Shown here one piece after another: positions 28,233 through 35,167 of a DNA stretch of 64,000 nt. Under the pieces are notes generated by a model, which did no database searches, was not told where the DNA came from, and saw only the letters and a program-made list of their open reading frames with translations. Source of the DNA: CAVQCJ01 sp963771835 (GTDB lineage: Bacteria > Actinomycetota > Actinomycetes > Prado026). A program made the position numbers and the translations under genes. The stretch covers positions 62,001 through 126,000 of the forward strand of contig CAVYVA010000002.1 of assembly GCA_963771835.1 (NCBI GenBank), read 5' to 3'. Positions within the stretch are counted from its first letter, which is position 1. Every line of letters begins with the position of its first letter.

Positions 28233-28538
28233 GCCTGATGTGGCGTTCACCGGACCCCTGCTGCTGAACCGGACGGGTCGGCGGATAGACCGCTACGCCA
28301 CCTCCCGGATCGTGCACCGCCTGGCGAAGAAGGCCGGGATCGAGCACCGGGTCGGCTGCCACCCCTTGCGCCACTGCTACATCCCCGCCCCATGGACGCC
28401 GGCGTCCCGTTCCGAGACGTCCAGATCGCCGCCCGCCACGCCGACCCCCGCACAGCCACCCGCTACGACCGAGCCCGCCGCAACCTGGACCGACACGCCA
28501 ACTACATCGTCGCCGCCTTCATTGCCGGCGCCGCCTGA
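28233..28538 (+). pseudogene. Tyrosine recombinase C-terminal remnant, frameshifted
   Basis: The first part reads GPLLLNRTGRRIDRYATSRIVHRLAKKAGIEHRV and GCHPLRHCYI, with the catalytic Arg and His of the HxLRH box. From 28392 a different frame gives MDAGVPFRDVQIAARHADPRTATRYDRARRNLDRHANYIV, with the second catalytic His and the tyrosine nucleophile, ending at a stop at 28538. One indel near 28390 separates the halves and the N-terminal domain is missing. This is a dead XerC/D-type integrase of a lost or moved element. Confidence 0.8.
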
Positions 28539-28987
28539 CCGCCCAAGAACAAACCCGAAACCACACTCCTGGCACCGATGGACCTGAATTCGTCACCAGC
28601 CAAAAGGGTTCGAAGCTCAGCCGCCAGGTCAGCGTTGCGTGCCGGGCTTCTCAGCGGTGGAATCAGGTGGTTGGCGGCCTGCTGAACACTAAAGACGTGG
28701 ATCGACGGGCAGTCAGAACCCGTGCAGACGGGGCACGTGACGCCGGGCGCCATGTTTCGAATTCCTCCTCGCAGCGAAGGGCAGGCTCAGTGGCTGTCTC
28801 TAGCCTGACGTTGCTGCCTGAGGTTAGTCGCCGACGCCGGACAGCCAGCCGCACGGCGCGCCAATAGCGGGCTGTTGGGTCAAGGATGCGCACATGTCCC
28901 CTACGTAACGCCGCAGTCGTCGCCACCGTTTGATCGATCAAGCTGTGACGGCTAGCGCAGAAGTGCCATTCGGTTCGGAACCGGACG
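28539..28987. other. Non-coding stretch between integrase remnant and first island gene
   Basis: No convincing gene. It holds a GGGTTCGAAG segment near 28608, like a tRNA T-arm and possibly an old attachment site, a perfect 12-bp palindrome TTGATCGATCAA at 28930-28941, and the first R element at 28954. A short open frame on the minus strand here has no family features. Confidence 0.4.
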
Positions 28988-28994
28988 CTATGGG
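28954..28994. repeat. R element 1 (weak, partial)
   Basis: Begins AGCGCAGAAGTGCCATTCGG and ends GAACCGGACGCTATG. It matches the left block (GAAGTGCC) and the CCGG block of better copies, with a shortened middle. It overlaps the last codons of the minus-strand gene ending at 28988. Confidence 0.4.
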
Positions 28995-29386
28995 CTGGCG
29001 TCCAGGTCGAGCTCTAGGTCGACGATGTGGTCGTCGTCGGGCAACGGAGACGCGGCGAATCGGAGTCCGAACTCATCGATCACCGGCGAGAGCTGCAAAC
29101 CCATCGGGCCGCCCTGAGCGAGTACCACCGTCACTCGCCGAACCTCCGGCGCGGTTCGGACAAGGATGAACTCTGGAAGGCCTGTGGCCCGCCCCACCCA
29201 CGAGTTGACCTTCTGGCCCGGGTAGAGCGCGGGGCCGCCCATCCCGGACGTGGCTGTGAACGAGCCCCGCTGCCGCTGGACGAAAGAGAACATCTCACCG
29301 CGGTCGCCACGACCAGCCAGAACTTTCCAGCTCACGTCATCGGCTTGGCCAGCCCAGACCTCGCGCAGGTCTTCCACGGGATCCAT
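28988..29386 (-). CDS. Hypothetical protein of the island
   Basis: A 132-residue protein (MDPVEDLREVWAGQADDVSWKVLAG...). A compact soluble fold with beta-rich middle (FILVRTAPEVRRVTVVLAQGG) and acidic C-terminus (DDDHIVDLELDLDASP). No family recognised; the mix resembles small immunity or stress proteins but no claim is made. ATG 29386 is chosen since the longer frame would run into R element 2, 29 bp upstream. Confidence 0.55.
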   Translation of the reverse strand: MDPVEDLREVWAGQADDVSWKVLAGRGDRGEMFSFVQRQRGSFTATSGMGGPALYPGQKVNSWVGRATGLPEFILVRTAPEVRRVTVVLAQGGPMGLQLSPVIDEFGLRFAASPLPDDDHIVDLELDLDASP

Positions 29387-29414
29387 CCTGCGCCGCCAAG
29401 CCCACCCTGGGCGC

Positions 29415-29478
29415 GTGCGCACCGATGTGCCGTCTTGTTCGCCCCGCCCAGCGCTTGATCCGGCAGTATGTGCGCGAC
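29415..29478. repeat. R element 2
   Basis: A full copy: left arm GTGCGCACCGATGTGCCG, then TCTTGTTCGCC, a variable centre, GATCCGGCAGTATGTGCGC. The arms pair imperfectly (GCGCAC with GTGCGC outside, TGCCG with CGGCA inside). It lies between two divergent genes (starts at 29386 minus and 29549 plus). Confidence 0.75.
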
Positions 29479-29548
29479 AGGCGAAGCAAGGAGCGGCTGG
29501 GCTGCAGCCGCCGCCGGAGATCGTCGGCCTCATGCAGGTGGAGAGAGC

Positions 29549-30886
29549 GTGCGGCGAACTGAGGTGCAGTTGGTGCGTGCGGTGGATGGCACGTACCTGG
29601 CCTACCAGAGCTTCGGGACGGGGCCGATCGAGGTCTTCTGGCAGACGGAGGGCTGGGCGGCTGTTGACCAGTTCTGGGACTCACCGCCCGAACGGGCCTG
29701 GCACGAGGGCTTGGCCGACTTCGCCCGGGTGACCATCTACGACAGACGGGGCATCGGCCTTTCAAGTCGAAACGTGGCTCCCGGGAACCTGGAGACGCAG
29801 GTCGAGGACGTGCTCGCCGTGCTAGACGTTCAGGGAATCGACCGAGTTGTTCTTGGCGGGTTCCTGGAGTCCGGTGCAGTGAACGCGCTCCTGGCCGCTA
29901 CGCACCCGGGTCGGGTGCATTCGCTGGTGTGGATCTACCCAACCCCAAGGACGACAGCGGCGCCCGACTACCCGTGGGGGGTCGGGCCCGAATATGTCGA
30001 GCGAGATCTGGCAATTCAGGAGCATTGGGGCACGTCGGGCTGGGCCCGCGAGTTCTTCGAGCTGAACGCTGGCGTCTTGGGTGGCGTATGGGGAACCGAT
30101 GAGTACCGGAGTTTCCTCACCAGGGTCAGCCTCCGCACCTGCACCCCCGACGTTGCAAGAGAGCTCAGCCGGATCTGGAACGAGACCGACGTGCGTGGAA
30201 TCTTGTCCGCGATCCAGGCGCCGACCCTGCTCGTGACACCTGATTCTGCGGACGACCTCGCGCTGGCTCGATCTATGGCCGCTCAGATTCCGCGCACGGA
30301 GATCTTCACGTTCCCTGGCTCATCTCTCGAACTTGATGACTTCGCGGTGATACATGAGGCCATCCGCAGATTCATTGGCGCCGAGCGGCCGCATGTCGGC
30401 ATGGACTCGGTTCTCACCACCGCATTGTTCACCGACATCGTCGGGTCCACCCAGCGGCAGGCCACCCTGGGCGACCGAGCCTGGAAGCAGCTCGTTGAGC
30501 AGCACCACGCGCTCGTCCGTGACGTGTTGGCGCAGTGGCGGGGGGTGGAGAACGACACCGCCGGCGACGGGTTCTACGCGACCTTCGACGGGCCGGCCCG
30601 AGCTATCCGCTGCGCGCAGGAGATTTGCGAACGGGTCGGCGCCCTGGGCATCGAGGTCAGGGCCGGGATCCACACCGGCGAGTGCGAGCTGATCGACGGA
30701 AAGATCGGCGGGATCGCCGTCAGCATCGGCGCCCGCATCGCGACTGTGGCCGAGCCCTCCCAGGTCCTCATCTCCCAGACCGTCAAAGACCTGGTCGCCG
30801 GCTCTGGCCTGACCTTGAGCGACGTCGGCGAGCACGAACTCAAGGGAGTCCCCGACCGCTGGCACCTCTACGCCGCCACCGGCTGA
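29549..30886 (+). CDS. Alpha/beta-hydrolase-like domain fused to a class III nucleotide cyclase
   Basis: A 445-residue protein. Residues 1-280 have the hydrolase layout (YLAYQSFGTGPIEVFW, VTIYDRRGIGLSS, LLVTPDSADDLA), but the nucleophile elbow reads GGFLESGAVN, with Leu where Ser is expected, so this half is probably not catalytic. Residues about 285-445 are a cyclase: ALFTDIVGSTQRQA and NDTAGDGFYATFDGP hold both metal aspartates, followed by VRAGIHTGECELIDGKIGGIAVSIGARI. Such fusions are common in actinobacteria and may act as ligand-gated cAMP synthases. GTG 29549 follows GGAGAGAG; ATG 29468 is in frame. Confidence 0.82.
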   Translation: MRRTEVQLVRAVDGTYLAYQSFGTGPIEVFWQTEGWAAVDQFWDSPPERAWHEGLADFARVTIYDRRGIGLSSRNVAPGNLETQVEDVLAVLDVQGIDRVVLGGFLESGAVNALLAATHPGRVHSLVWIYPTPRTTAAPDYPWGVGPEYVERDLAIQEHWGTSGWAREFFELNAGVLGGVWGTDEYRSFLTRVSLRTCTPDVARELSRIWNETDVRGILSAIQAPTLLVTPDSADDLALARSMAAQIPRTEIFTFPGSSLELDDFAVIHEAIRRFIGAERPHVGMDSVLTTALFTDIVGSTQRQATLGDRAWKQLVEQHHALVRDVLAQWRGVENDTAGDGFYATFDGPARAIRCAQEICERVGALGIEVRAGIHTGECELIDGKIGGIAVSIGARIATVAEPSQVLISQTVKDLVAGSGLTLSDVGEHELKGVPDRWHLYAATG

Positions 30887-30897
30887 CCTGAAGCCAA

Positions 30898-30953
30898 ACT
30901 GATGTGCCGTTCTGTTCGCCCAACCCAAGCGCGCGATCCGGCACTATGAGCGG
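30898..30953. repeat. R element 3
   Basis: Core blocks GATGTGCCGTTCTGTTCGCC (30901-30920) and GCGCGATCCGGCACTATGAG. It fills the whole gap between the cyclase-fusion stop and the next GTG at 30954; the CACTAT hexamer ends 8 nt before that start, as a leaderless promoter would. Confidence 0.75.
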
Positions 30954-31226
30954 GTGGCCGAAACTGGGCGGATAGTCATCGAGCGTCCCAGTAAGAGCGT
31001 GCGCGGCCGCATGCGCAGGTACAAGATCACGGTGGATGGGCTGGTTGTCGGCAAGATCGCCAGCGGCGGGCAGCTCGCGCTAGATGTCCCGGTCGGTCCA
31101 CACATCGTGAAAGGGAAGCTCGACTGGGGAACTAGTCCCGCGATCGCTGTCGACGTTCGTGAAGGTTCTGACATACACCTGATCATTGGACCTGGACGTC
31201 CGCATCTCTCGCTGACCGCCAAGTGA
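30954..31226 (+). CDS. Conserved hypothetical protein, small beta-rich
   Basis: A 90-residue protein: IVIERPSKSVRGRMRRYKITVDGLVVGKIASGGQLALDVPVGPHIVKGKLDWGTSPAIAVDVREGSD. The D-G-x-x-V-G...G-x-x-x-x-x-V-x-x-G-x-H pattern is that of PEGA-like beta-sandwich proteins found widely in actinobacteria. Function unknown. The GTG start directly follows R element 3. Confidence 0.7.
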   Translation: MAETGRIVIERPSKSVRGRMRRYKITVDGLVVGKIASGGQLALDVPVGPHIVKGKLDWGTSPAIAVDVREGSDIHLIIGPGRPHLSLTAK

Positions 31227-31263
31227 TCGGATCGGCCGTCGGTCACCCGCGAAGGTCGTGCGG

Positions 31264-31602
31264 CTAACCACCGGCGGCGAGTGGTTGCTCAGTTGCGAAG
31301 ACCAGGTCACCAGACAGGTAAGACCGGTCGTGGGGGTTCTCGAACCACAAGATTTGCGCGTTCGCGAGTTGGCCTTGGTCACGGCTGAAGATCCAGCGGA
31401 ACTGCCCCGGCTCCTCATCCCATTTGTATTCGCCGTGGGTCGCAGGCGCGAGCACCGTCCAGTCGACCAGCCGCCACAGTGCGTCCAGGAGGGCCGCAAG
31501 GGGGTCGGAGAGTACGTGGGAGGCAGTAAGCCGGGCTGAGCCCGCATCGTCACCCACACTGGCCACGACACCGCTATCCAGCGGCGTGTAGGTGAACTCC
31601 AC
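31264..31602 (-). CDS. Hypothetical protein of the island
   Basis: A 112-residue protein from GTG 31602 (VEFTYTPLDSGVVASVGDDAGSARL); GTG 31638 would add 12 residues. The centre (LLDALWRLVDWTVLAPATHGEYKWDEEPGQFRWIFSRDQ) and ILWFENPHDRSYLSGDLVF are rich in aromatic residues, with no membrane segment. No family recognised. It is divergent from the GNAT gene with R element 4 between them, and converges on the small beta-rich gene. Confidence 0.6.
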   Translation of the reverse strand: MEFTYTPLDSGVVASVGDDAGSARLTASHVLSDPLAALLDALWRLVDWTVLAPATHGEYKWDEEPGQFRWIFSRDQGQLANAQILWFENPHDRSYLSGDLVFATEQPLAAGG

Positions 31603-31676
31603 CAATGGAGCCTGACAGACCGGGCCGACCTGCGGCACCGGGATTGAACGGCACGCGGCCTGCGCTGGGGAGCTCA

Positions 31677-31742
31677 GACCGCACCGAAGTGCCCTTCACG
31701 GGCTCATCCACAGCCGCCCCGGCGGTCGGGCAGGATGTGCCC
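31677..31742. repeat. R element 4
   Basis: Left block GACCGCACCGAAGTGCCCTTC, right block TCGGGCAGGATGTGCCC ending exactly at GTG 31743. The middle is diverged and longer. It lies between divergent genes. Confidence 0.6.
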
Positions 31743-32309
31743 GTGGAGTTGCCCCCGGCCCTGCCGCGACTGCGTACGCCGCGCCTACTGCTGCGTGAAT
31801 GGCGGGATCCGGACCGGGACACGTTCGCGGCAATGAACCGGGACCCGCAGGTCATGGAGTACTTCCCCGGCCCGATGCCGCGTACTGCGTCTGATGCCCT
31901 TGTCGACCGTCTGGAGGAGCTCCACGCGTCGTTGGGATACACCTTGTGGGTGGTCGAAGTGCTCAGCAGTCCCCGGGGTTCAACATCGTTCGCAGGCTTC
32001 ACCGGGCTGATGCCTCCGTCGTTCGACCCTCCATTTGCCCACGCCGATCCCTGTGTCGAAGTGGGTTGGCGGCTGTGGCCCCAGTGGTGGGGGCTGGGCC
32101 TCGCCACCGAGGCAGCGAGGGCCAGCATCGATTACGGCTTGACCGAGGTCGGTCTGCCCGAGATTGTCTCGTTCACGGTCGTGGCCAACACCAGGTCGCG
32201 GGCGGTGATGGAGCGACTCGGGATGACGGCCGTGGGCGAGTTCGACCATCCGCGTGCTCAGCCGGGTGATCACTGGCGTCGCCATGTGCTGTATCGGATC
32301 CAACCATGA
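31743..32309 (+). CDS. GNAT family N-acetyltransferase (RimJ/RimL type)
   Basis: A 188-residue acetyltransferase. LRTPRLLLREWRDPDRDTFAAMNRDPQVMEYF is the family N-terminus; CVEVGWRLWPQWWGLGLATEAARASIDYGL holds the acetyl-CoA-binding Q/RxxGxG/A-like motif, and VVANTRSRAVMERLGM the C-terminal signature. It probably acetylates an amino group of a protein or small molecule; the target is unknown. GTG 31743 abuts R element 4; GTG 31737 is also in frame. Confidence 0.88.
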   Translation: MELPPALPRLRTPRLLLREWRDPDRDTFAAMNRDPQVMEYFPGPMPRTASDALVDRLEELHASLGYTLWVVEVLSSPRGSTSFAGFTGLMPPSFDPPFAHADPCVEVGWRLWPQWWGLGLATEAARASIDYGLTEVGLPEIVSFTVVANTRSRAVMERLGMTAVGEFDHPRAQPGDHWRRHVLYRIQP

Positions 32310-32330
32310 CGCCGTCCGGAAGAGACCTGC

Positions 32331-32391
32331 CGCGCACAGAAGTGATGCTATGTGCGGGACGCAGCCGCCCCTGTCACGGCACTCTGTGTGT
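32331..32391. repeat. R element 5
   Basis: Left arm CGCGCACAGAAGTG is followed by TATGTGCGGG, which pairs with it directly (CGCACA/TGTGCG), then a right block TCACGGCACTCTGTGTG that matches the CCGGCACTATGAG block of R element 3. It ends at GTG 32392, again with the CACTCT hexamer about 8 nt before the start. Confidence 0.55.
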
Positions 32392-32802
32392 GTGAGCCGT
32401 GAGTCGATGGGCCTGGTGATGAGCCCTGAAGTCGACGCCGTGTGCCAGGAACTCGCAGCCCGAGAGCCGATCTTCCATCACCCGGAGCTGGGCGCGACCC
32501 GCCACGACTTCATGGCTCAGACGGTCCCGGACTTTTGGGAGGTTGGCGCGTCAGGGACCGAGTACCAGCGGGCCGAGATTTGGCCCATCCTCGAGGCGCG
32601 GTACGGCGATCCTGCCTACCGCGACGAGTGGGAGGCGTCGGACTTCTTCTGTCGTCAACTAGGCAGGGACTACTACCTGCTCACGTACGTCCTGCGTGAG
32701 GGCGCGAGGGTCACGCGGAGGGCTACTGTCTGGCGTCGTGTTTCGGCTATCTGGCAGGTCGTCTACCACCAAGGAACGATCGTCGACTCCGGCGCCGAGT
32801 AG
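32392..32802 (+). CDS. DUF4440 / SnoaL-like (NTF2 fold) protein
   Basis: A 136-residue protein: VDAVCQELAAREPIFHHPELGATRHDFMAQTVPDFWEVGASGTEYQRAEIWPILEARY, then YLLTYVLREGARVTRRATVWRRV and WQVVYHQGTIV. This is the cone-shaped NTF2-like fold of DUF4440, where substrate is set by a central pocket; the function is unknown. GTG 32392 follows R element 5 directly; ATG 32407 and ATG 32419 are in-frame alternatives. Confidence 0.78.
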   Translation: MSRESMGLVMSPEVDAVCQELAAREPIFHHPELGATRHDFMAQTVPDFWEVGASGTEYQRAEIWPILEARYGDPAYRDEWEASDFFCRQLGRDYYLLTYVLREGARVTRRATVWRRVSAIWQVVYHQGTIVDSGAE

Positions 32803-32816
32803 CATAGGCGTGCCGT

Positions 32817-33479
32817 TCAAGTGCGCCCGGGTCCGAATGCCCAAGCCACCATCGGTGCGAACTCTTGGCGCCAGAATGGGTCGCCGTGGGATCCGGCCCG
32901 CTCCGTCATAACGACGTCCGCGCCTGCGCCGCGCAATGCTGCTGCCCACCGAGTCGCGTTCTCGCGGAAGAACGGCTCTCGCGTGCCGGCGACGAAGTAC
33001 GCGCGCGGAAGCGAGCTCGGCATCTCGGCAGGCGGTTGGTAACCCGCGCCCGGAGAGGCGCAGAAGATCACGCCATAGACATCCGGATGCCGAAGCCCCA
33101 AAGCGAGCGCCAGCTCTCCGCTCGCCGAAACTCCGAACACCGCGGTTCGCTCGGAAGGAAGCGCTACACCGAACCGCGACACCGTCCATTGGCGGACATC
33201 GTCGACGAAGAACCTCTTGTGCGCCGCGAACCGTTCCGGGTCAAACCGCGGCGAGTACTCGTGAAGGCGCAGCGTGTCATCGGCCACCCGGTGAACACCA
33301 ACGATCAACGTGGCCGAGACGTCGGCCGACTCGAGGTCTGGACCCCACTGTGAGAGCAGCTGCCCGTCGCCGGTGAACACCACTGCCTCGGGAGGATTCG
33401 GGGGGATGTAGACCGTGACCTGACGACCGCCGTCGTAGTCAAACGTTTCGCTGATGAACTCGCCCAGGATGGAGACCAA
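32817..33479 (-). CDS. Enterochelin-esterase-like alpha/beta hydrolase
   Basis: A 220-residue hydrolase of the Esterase/Fes type. GRQVTVYIPPNPPEAVVFTGDGQ is the N-terminal strand region; TAVFGVSASGELALALGLRHPDVYG holds the nucleophile in GVSASG; AYFVAGTREPFF and GSHGDPFWRQEFAPMVAWAF supply acid and histidine. Substrate unknown. TTG 33479 is preferred because GGAGGGGAGG lies 8 nt before it; TTG 33536 is an in-frame alternative. R element 6 lies 145 bp upstream. Confidence 0.78.
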   Translation of the reverse strand: MVSILGEFISETFDYDGGRQVTVYIPPNPPEAVVFTGDGQLLSQWGPDLESADVSATLIVGVHRVADDTLRLHEYSPRFDPERFAAHKRFFVDDVRQWTVSRFGVALPSERTAVFGVSASGELALALGLRHPDVYGVIFCASPGAGYQPPAEMPSSLPRAYFVAGTREPFFRENATRWAAALRGAGADVVMTERAGSHGDPFWRQEFAPMVAWAFGPGRT

Positions 33480-33624
33480 CGTCGCTGCCTCCCCTCCAGC
33501 GTGGCGGCCGGTCTGGCGTGCACTCTGAGCCGCCAAATCATCCGACGACCTGCTCCTGAGAACGCCGTGCGCACATCAAGGTCTTCTGTCCCAAGCCCGC
33601 GCCTTTCGCTGACGATCCCATAGA

Positions 33625-33684
33625 CCGCACCGAAGTGCCGTTCTGTTCGGCCAGCCCGAGCGCCCGATCCGGCAGTACGCGCTG
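33625..33684. repeat. R element 6
   Basis: One of the clearest copies: CCGCACCGAAGTGCCGTTC TGTTCGG, variable centre, CCCGATCCGGCAGTACGCGC. It lies upstream of the minus-strand esterase gene. Confidence 0.75.
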
Positions 33685-33756
33685 TCTCCGGCGATCCTTC
33701 AGAGGCTAAGACTCCATCGCTCACACCCCCGGACGACACGGCACGACCGGACTTGC

Positions 33757-34326
33757 TCAAGTCTTGTGATGTCCAGTCGGCAACTCGCCGACCGAAATTC
33801 CCCGTCGACCACCTCGAGCGCGGCCCTGGACGTGGTTCACGAGCCACGGAAGTCCCACCCAGGTGGCGGCGAGGAGAACCGCGCCGACACCCCAAAGCGC
33901 TGTCCCACTCATCCCAGCACCGACCCAGAAGGCTTGCGGCCCGCCCATGTCGGTGATGACCACGGCGTCGAGGGTGTCTCGGGCGCGGCGAGCGGAGCCG
34001 CCGGCGAGGGCTACGTCGTCGAGCGAGGGGGATCGCGGGTCGGAGGGGGTGAACGTGCCGTACCACGAACAGTCGTCCTCGCTGGTGCAGCGGTACTGGG
34101 TCGACACCCAGGTCCCTGGGGTGCCGTGGCCGGCGCTGACTTGGTAGGCATCCCAGAACTGATTCAGACCGATCCCGAGCACAACTAGCCCCACCAGCAG
34201 CCAGACCACCACCCCGACCACGATTCCTGCAGCCTTGCCAACGCGAACCAGCGGCGCCGCCGCCCGGCCGGAGCGCGGGCCTTCGTACCGCGGCGGCTCG
34301 GCGGGATGGGGCGCGGCCTCGGGCAT
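33757..34326 (-). CDS. Two-helix membrane protein of unknown function
   Basis: A 189-residue protein. A Pro/Arg-rich cytoplasmic N-terminus precedes a helix (VGKAAGIVVGVVVWLLVGLVVLGIG), an outside loop with a cysteine pair (YRCTSEDDCSWYGTF), and a second helix (GTALWGVGAVLLAATWVGLPWLV). ATG 34326 follows GGAGGA. Similar proteins are common in actinobacteria without known role. R element 7 lies 80 bp upstream. Confidence 0.7.
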   Translation of the reverse strand: MPEAAPHPAEPPRYEGPRSGRAAAPLVRVGKAAGIVVGVVVWLLVGLVVLGIGLNQFWDAYQVSAGHGTPGTWVSTQYRCTSEDDCSWYGTFTPSDPRSPSLDDVALAGGSARRARDTLDAVVITDMGGPQAFWVGAGMSGTALWGVGAVLLAATWVGLPWLVNHVQGRARGGRRGISVGELPTGHHKT

Positions 34327-34405
34327 GCGATCCTCCGACCACAAGATACCGGTCGAGCGCCGTCGTACCGCCGGAGTTCTTAGAGTCCGCTGGCGCCCGA
34401 CAATG

Positions 34406-34458
34406 CCCGACACCAAAGTGCCGTTACAAGGCTGAACTGATCCGGCATTCGGTGCGGG
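34406..34458. repeat. R element 7
   Basis: CACCAAAGTGCCGTTACAAG, a shortened centre, then GATCCGGCATTCGGTGCGGG. The arms CACCAAAGTGCCG and CGGCATTCGGTG pair with one unpaired base. It lies upstream of the minus-strand membrane protein gene. Confidence 0.7.
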
Positions 34459-34546
34459 TCCGGGCCGACTGAATAGCCTCACGCCACGCCCGCCGGGTCC
34501 TGACCGGCCTGCACAGCGGCCGTTGGAGAAGATCTCGTGGGTGCAC

Positions 34547-34587
34547 GTCGGAGGCCCTCTCCCGGGGTAGGTGAGAGGGCCTCCGAC
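34547..34587 (-). terminator. Strong hairpin, probable terminator of the 34625-35014 gene
   Basis: Perfect 15-base arms GTCGGAGGCCCTCTC (34547-34561) and GAGAGGGCCTCCGAC (34573-34587) with an 11-nt loop, 38 bp after the minus-strand stop. No clear T-run. Confidence 0.7.
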
Positions 34588-34624
34588 ATCTGCGCAAAGG
34601 TGTGCGGCAACGACGGCGGAGCCT

Positions 34625-35014
34625 TCAGTTGAACTCGGGCACCTGCTGGCGGTACGTCGAGCCCTGGCTCGCCCAGGTGTTTGTGGAACCGTGCCGGGCG
34701 GCGTAGGGGACCTGCTGGGTGTACGTCGACCCGCCGGGCTCGTAGGAGCTGGCGCGGGAGCGCAGCCAGACGACGGCCGCGTGGGGCACCTGCTCGGTGA
34801 GCGTGCCGCCGTACAGGCTTGTGCCGCCCCCCTGGACGGTGACCGCCTGCCTGCTAAGCGTGGTGGCGGTGGAGCCGGCGGACGGCTGGCTCAGCCGGGG
34901 GACGGCCACTGCGATGGTCGCCCCGACGGCAATACCCGCCAGACCTGAGACCACGGCGGTGAGGACGTGGGGGCGGTGTGACTGGCTGGTGGGCTGGGCG
35001 GTGAGAGTGGTCAT
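34625..35014 (-). CDS. Small membrane-anchored or secreted protein with repeated QQVP motif
   Basis: A 129-residue protein. Residues about 17-40 form a hydrophobic anchor or signal (VLTAVVSGLAGIAVGATIAVAVP). The exported part repeats a short motif three times: GGTLTEQVPHA, GGSTYTQQVPYA and QGSTYRQQVPEF, the last at the C-terminus. No family is recognised. ATG 35014 follows GGAGG. It is divergent from the large SARP-STAND regulator with 153 bp between starts, so the two may be functionally linked (inference). Confidence 0.7.
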   Translation of the reverse strand: MTTLTAQPTSQSHRPHVLTAVVSGLAGIAVGATIAVAVPRLSQPSAGSTATTLSRQAVTVQGGGTSLYGGTLTEQVPHAAVVWLRSRASSYEPGGSTYTQQVPYAARHGSTNTWASQGSTYRQQVPEFN

Positions 35015-35167
35015 GAGCTGTGCCTCCTGGGAACGAGTGGCCCGGTCGTCCTGAACGCCGTGCCCGGAGAACTTCTCCGCCGCGGTGGTGTCAGCGCGCG
35101 GCCTGGGCGGTAACAGCCCGGTATCAGCCGGCTTGACGGTGGTGATGGCGCGGTCGACAGTCGCGGC

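Noticed and set aside
28539..28660. Attachment site matching the 3' end of tRNA-Val
   Set aside because: Only about 7-8 bases (GGTTCGA, GGCGCAGC) are shared with the tRNA end, which is chance level.
28502..28753. 83-residue minus-strand open frame with CPVCTGSDC
   Set aside because: It overlaps the recombinase remnant antisense, lacks a ribosome-binding site, and has no second zinc pair.
32806..32830. Possible further R element (GTGCCGTTCAAGTGCGCCC)
   Set aside because: Only the GTGCCGTTC block matches, and it overlaps the end of the esterase coding sequence; too short to call.
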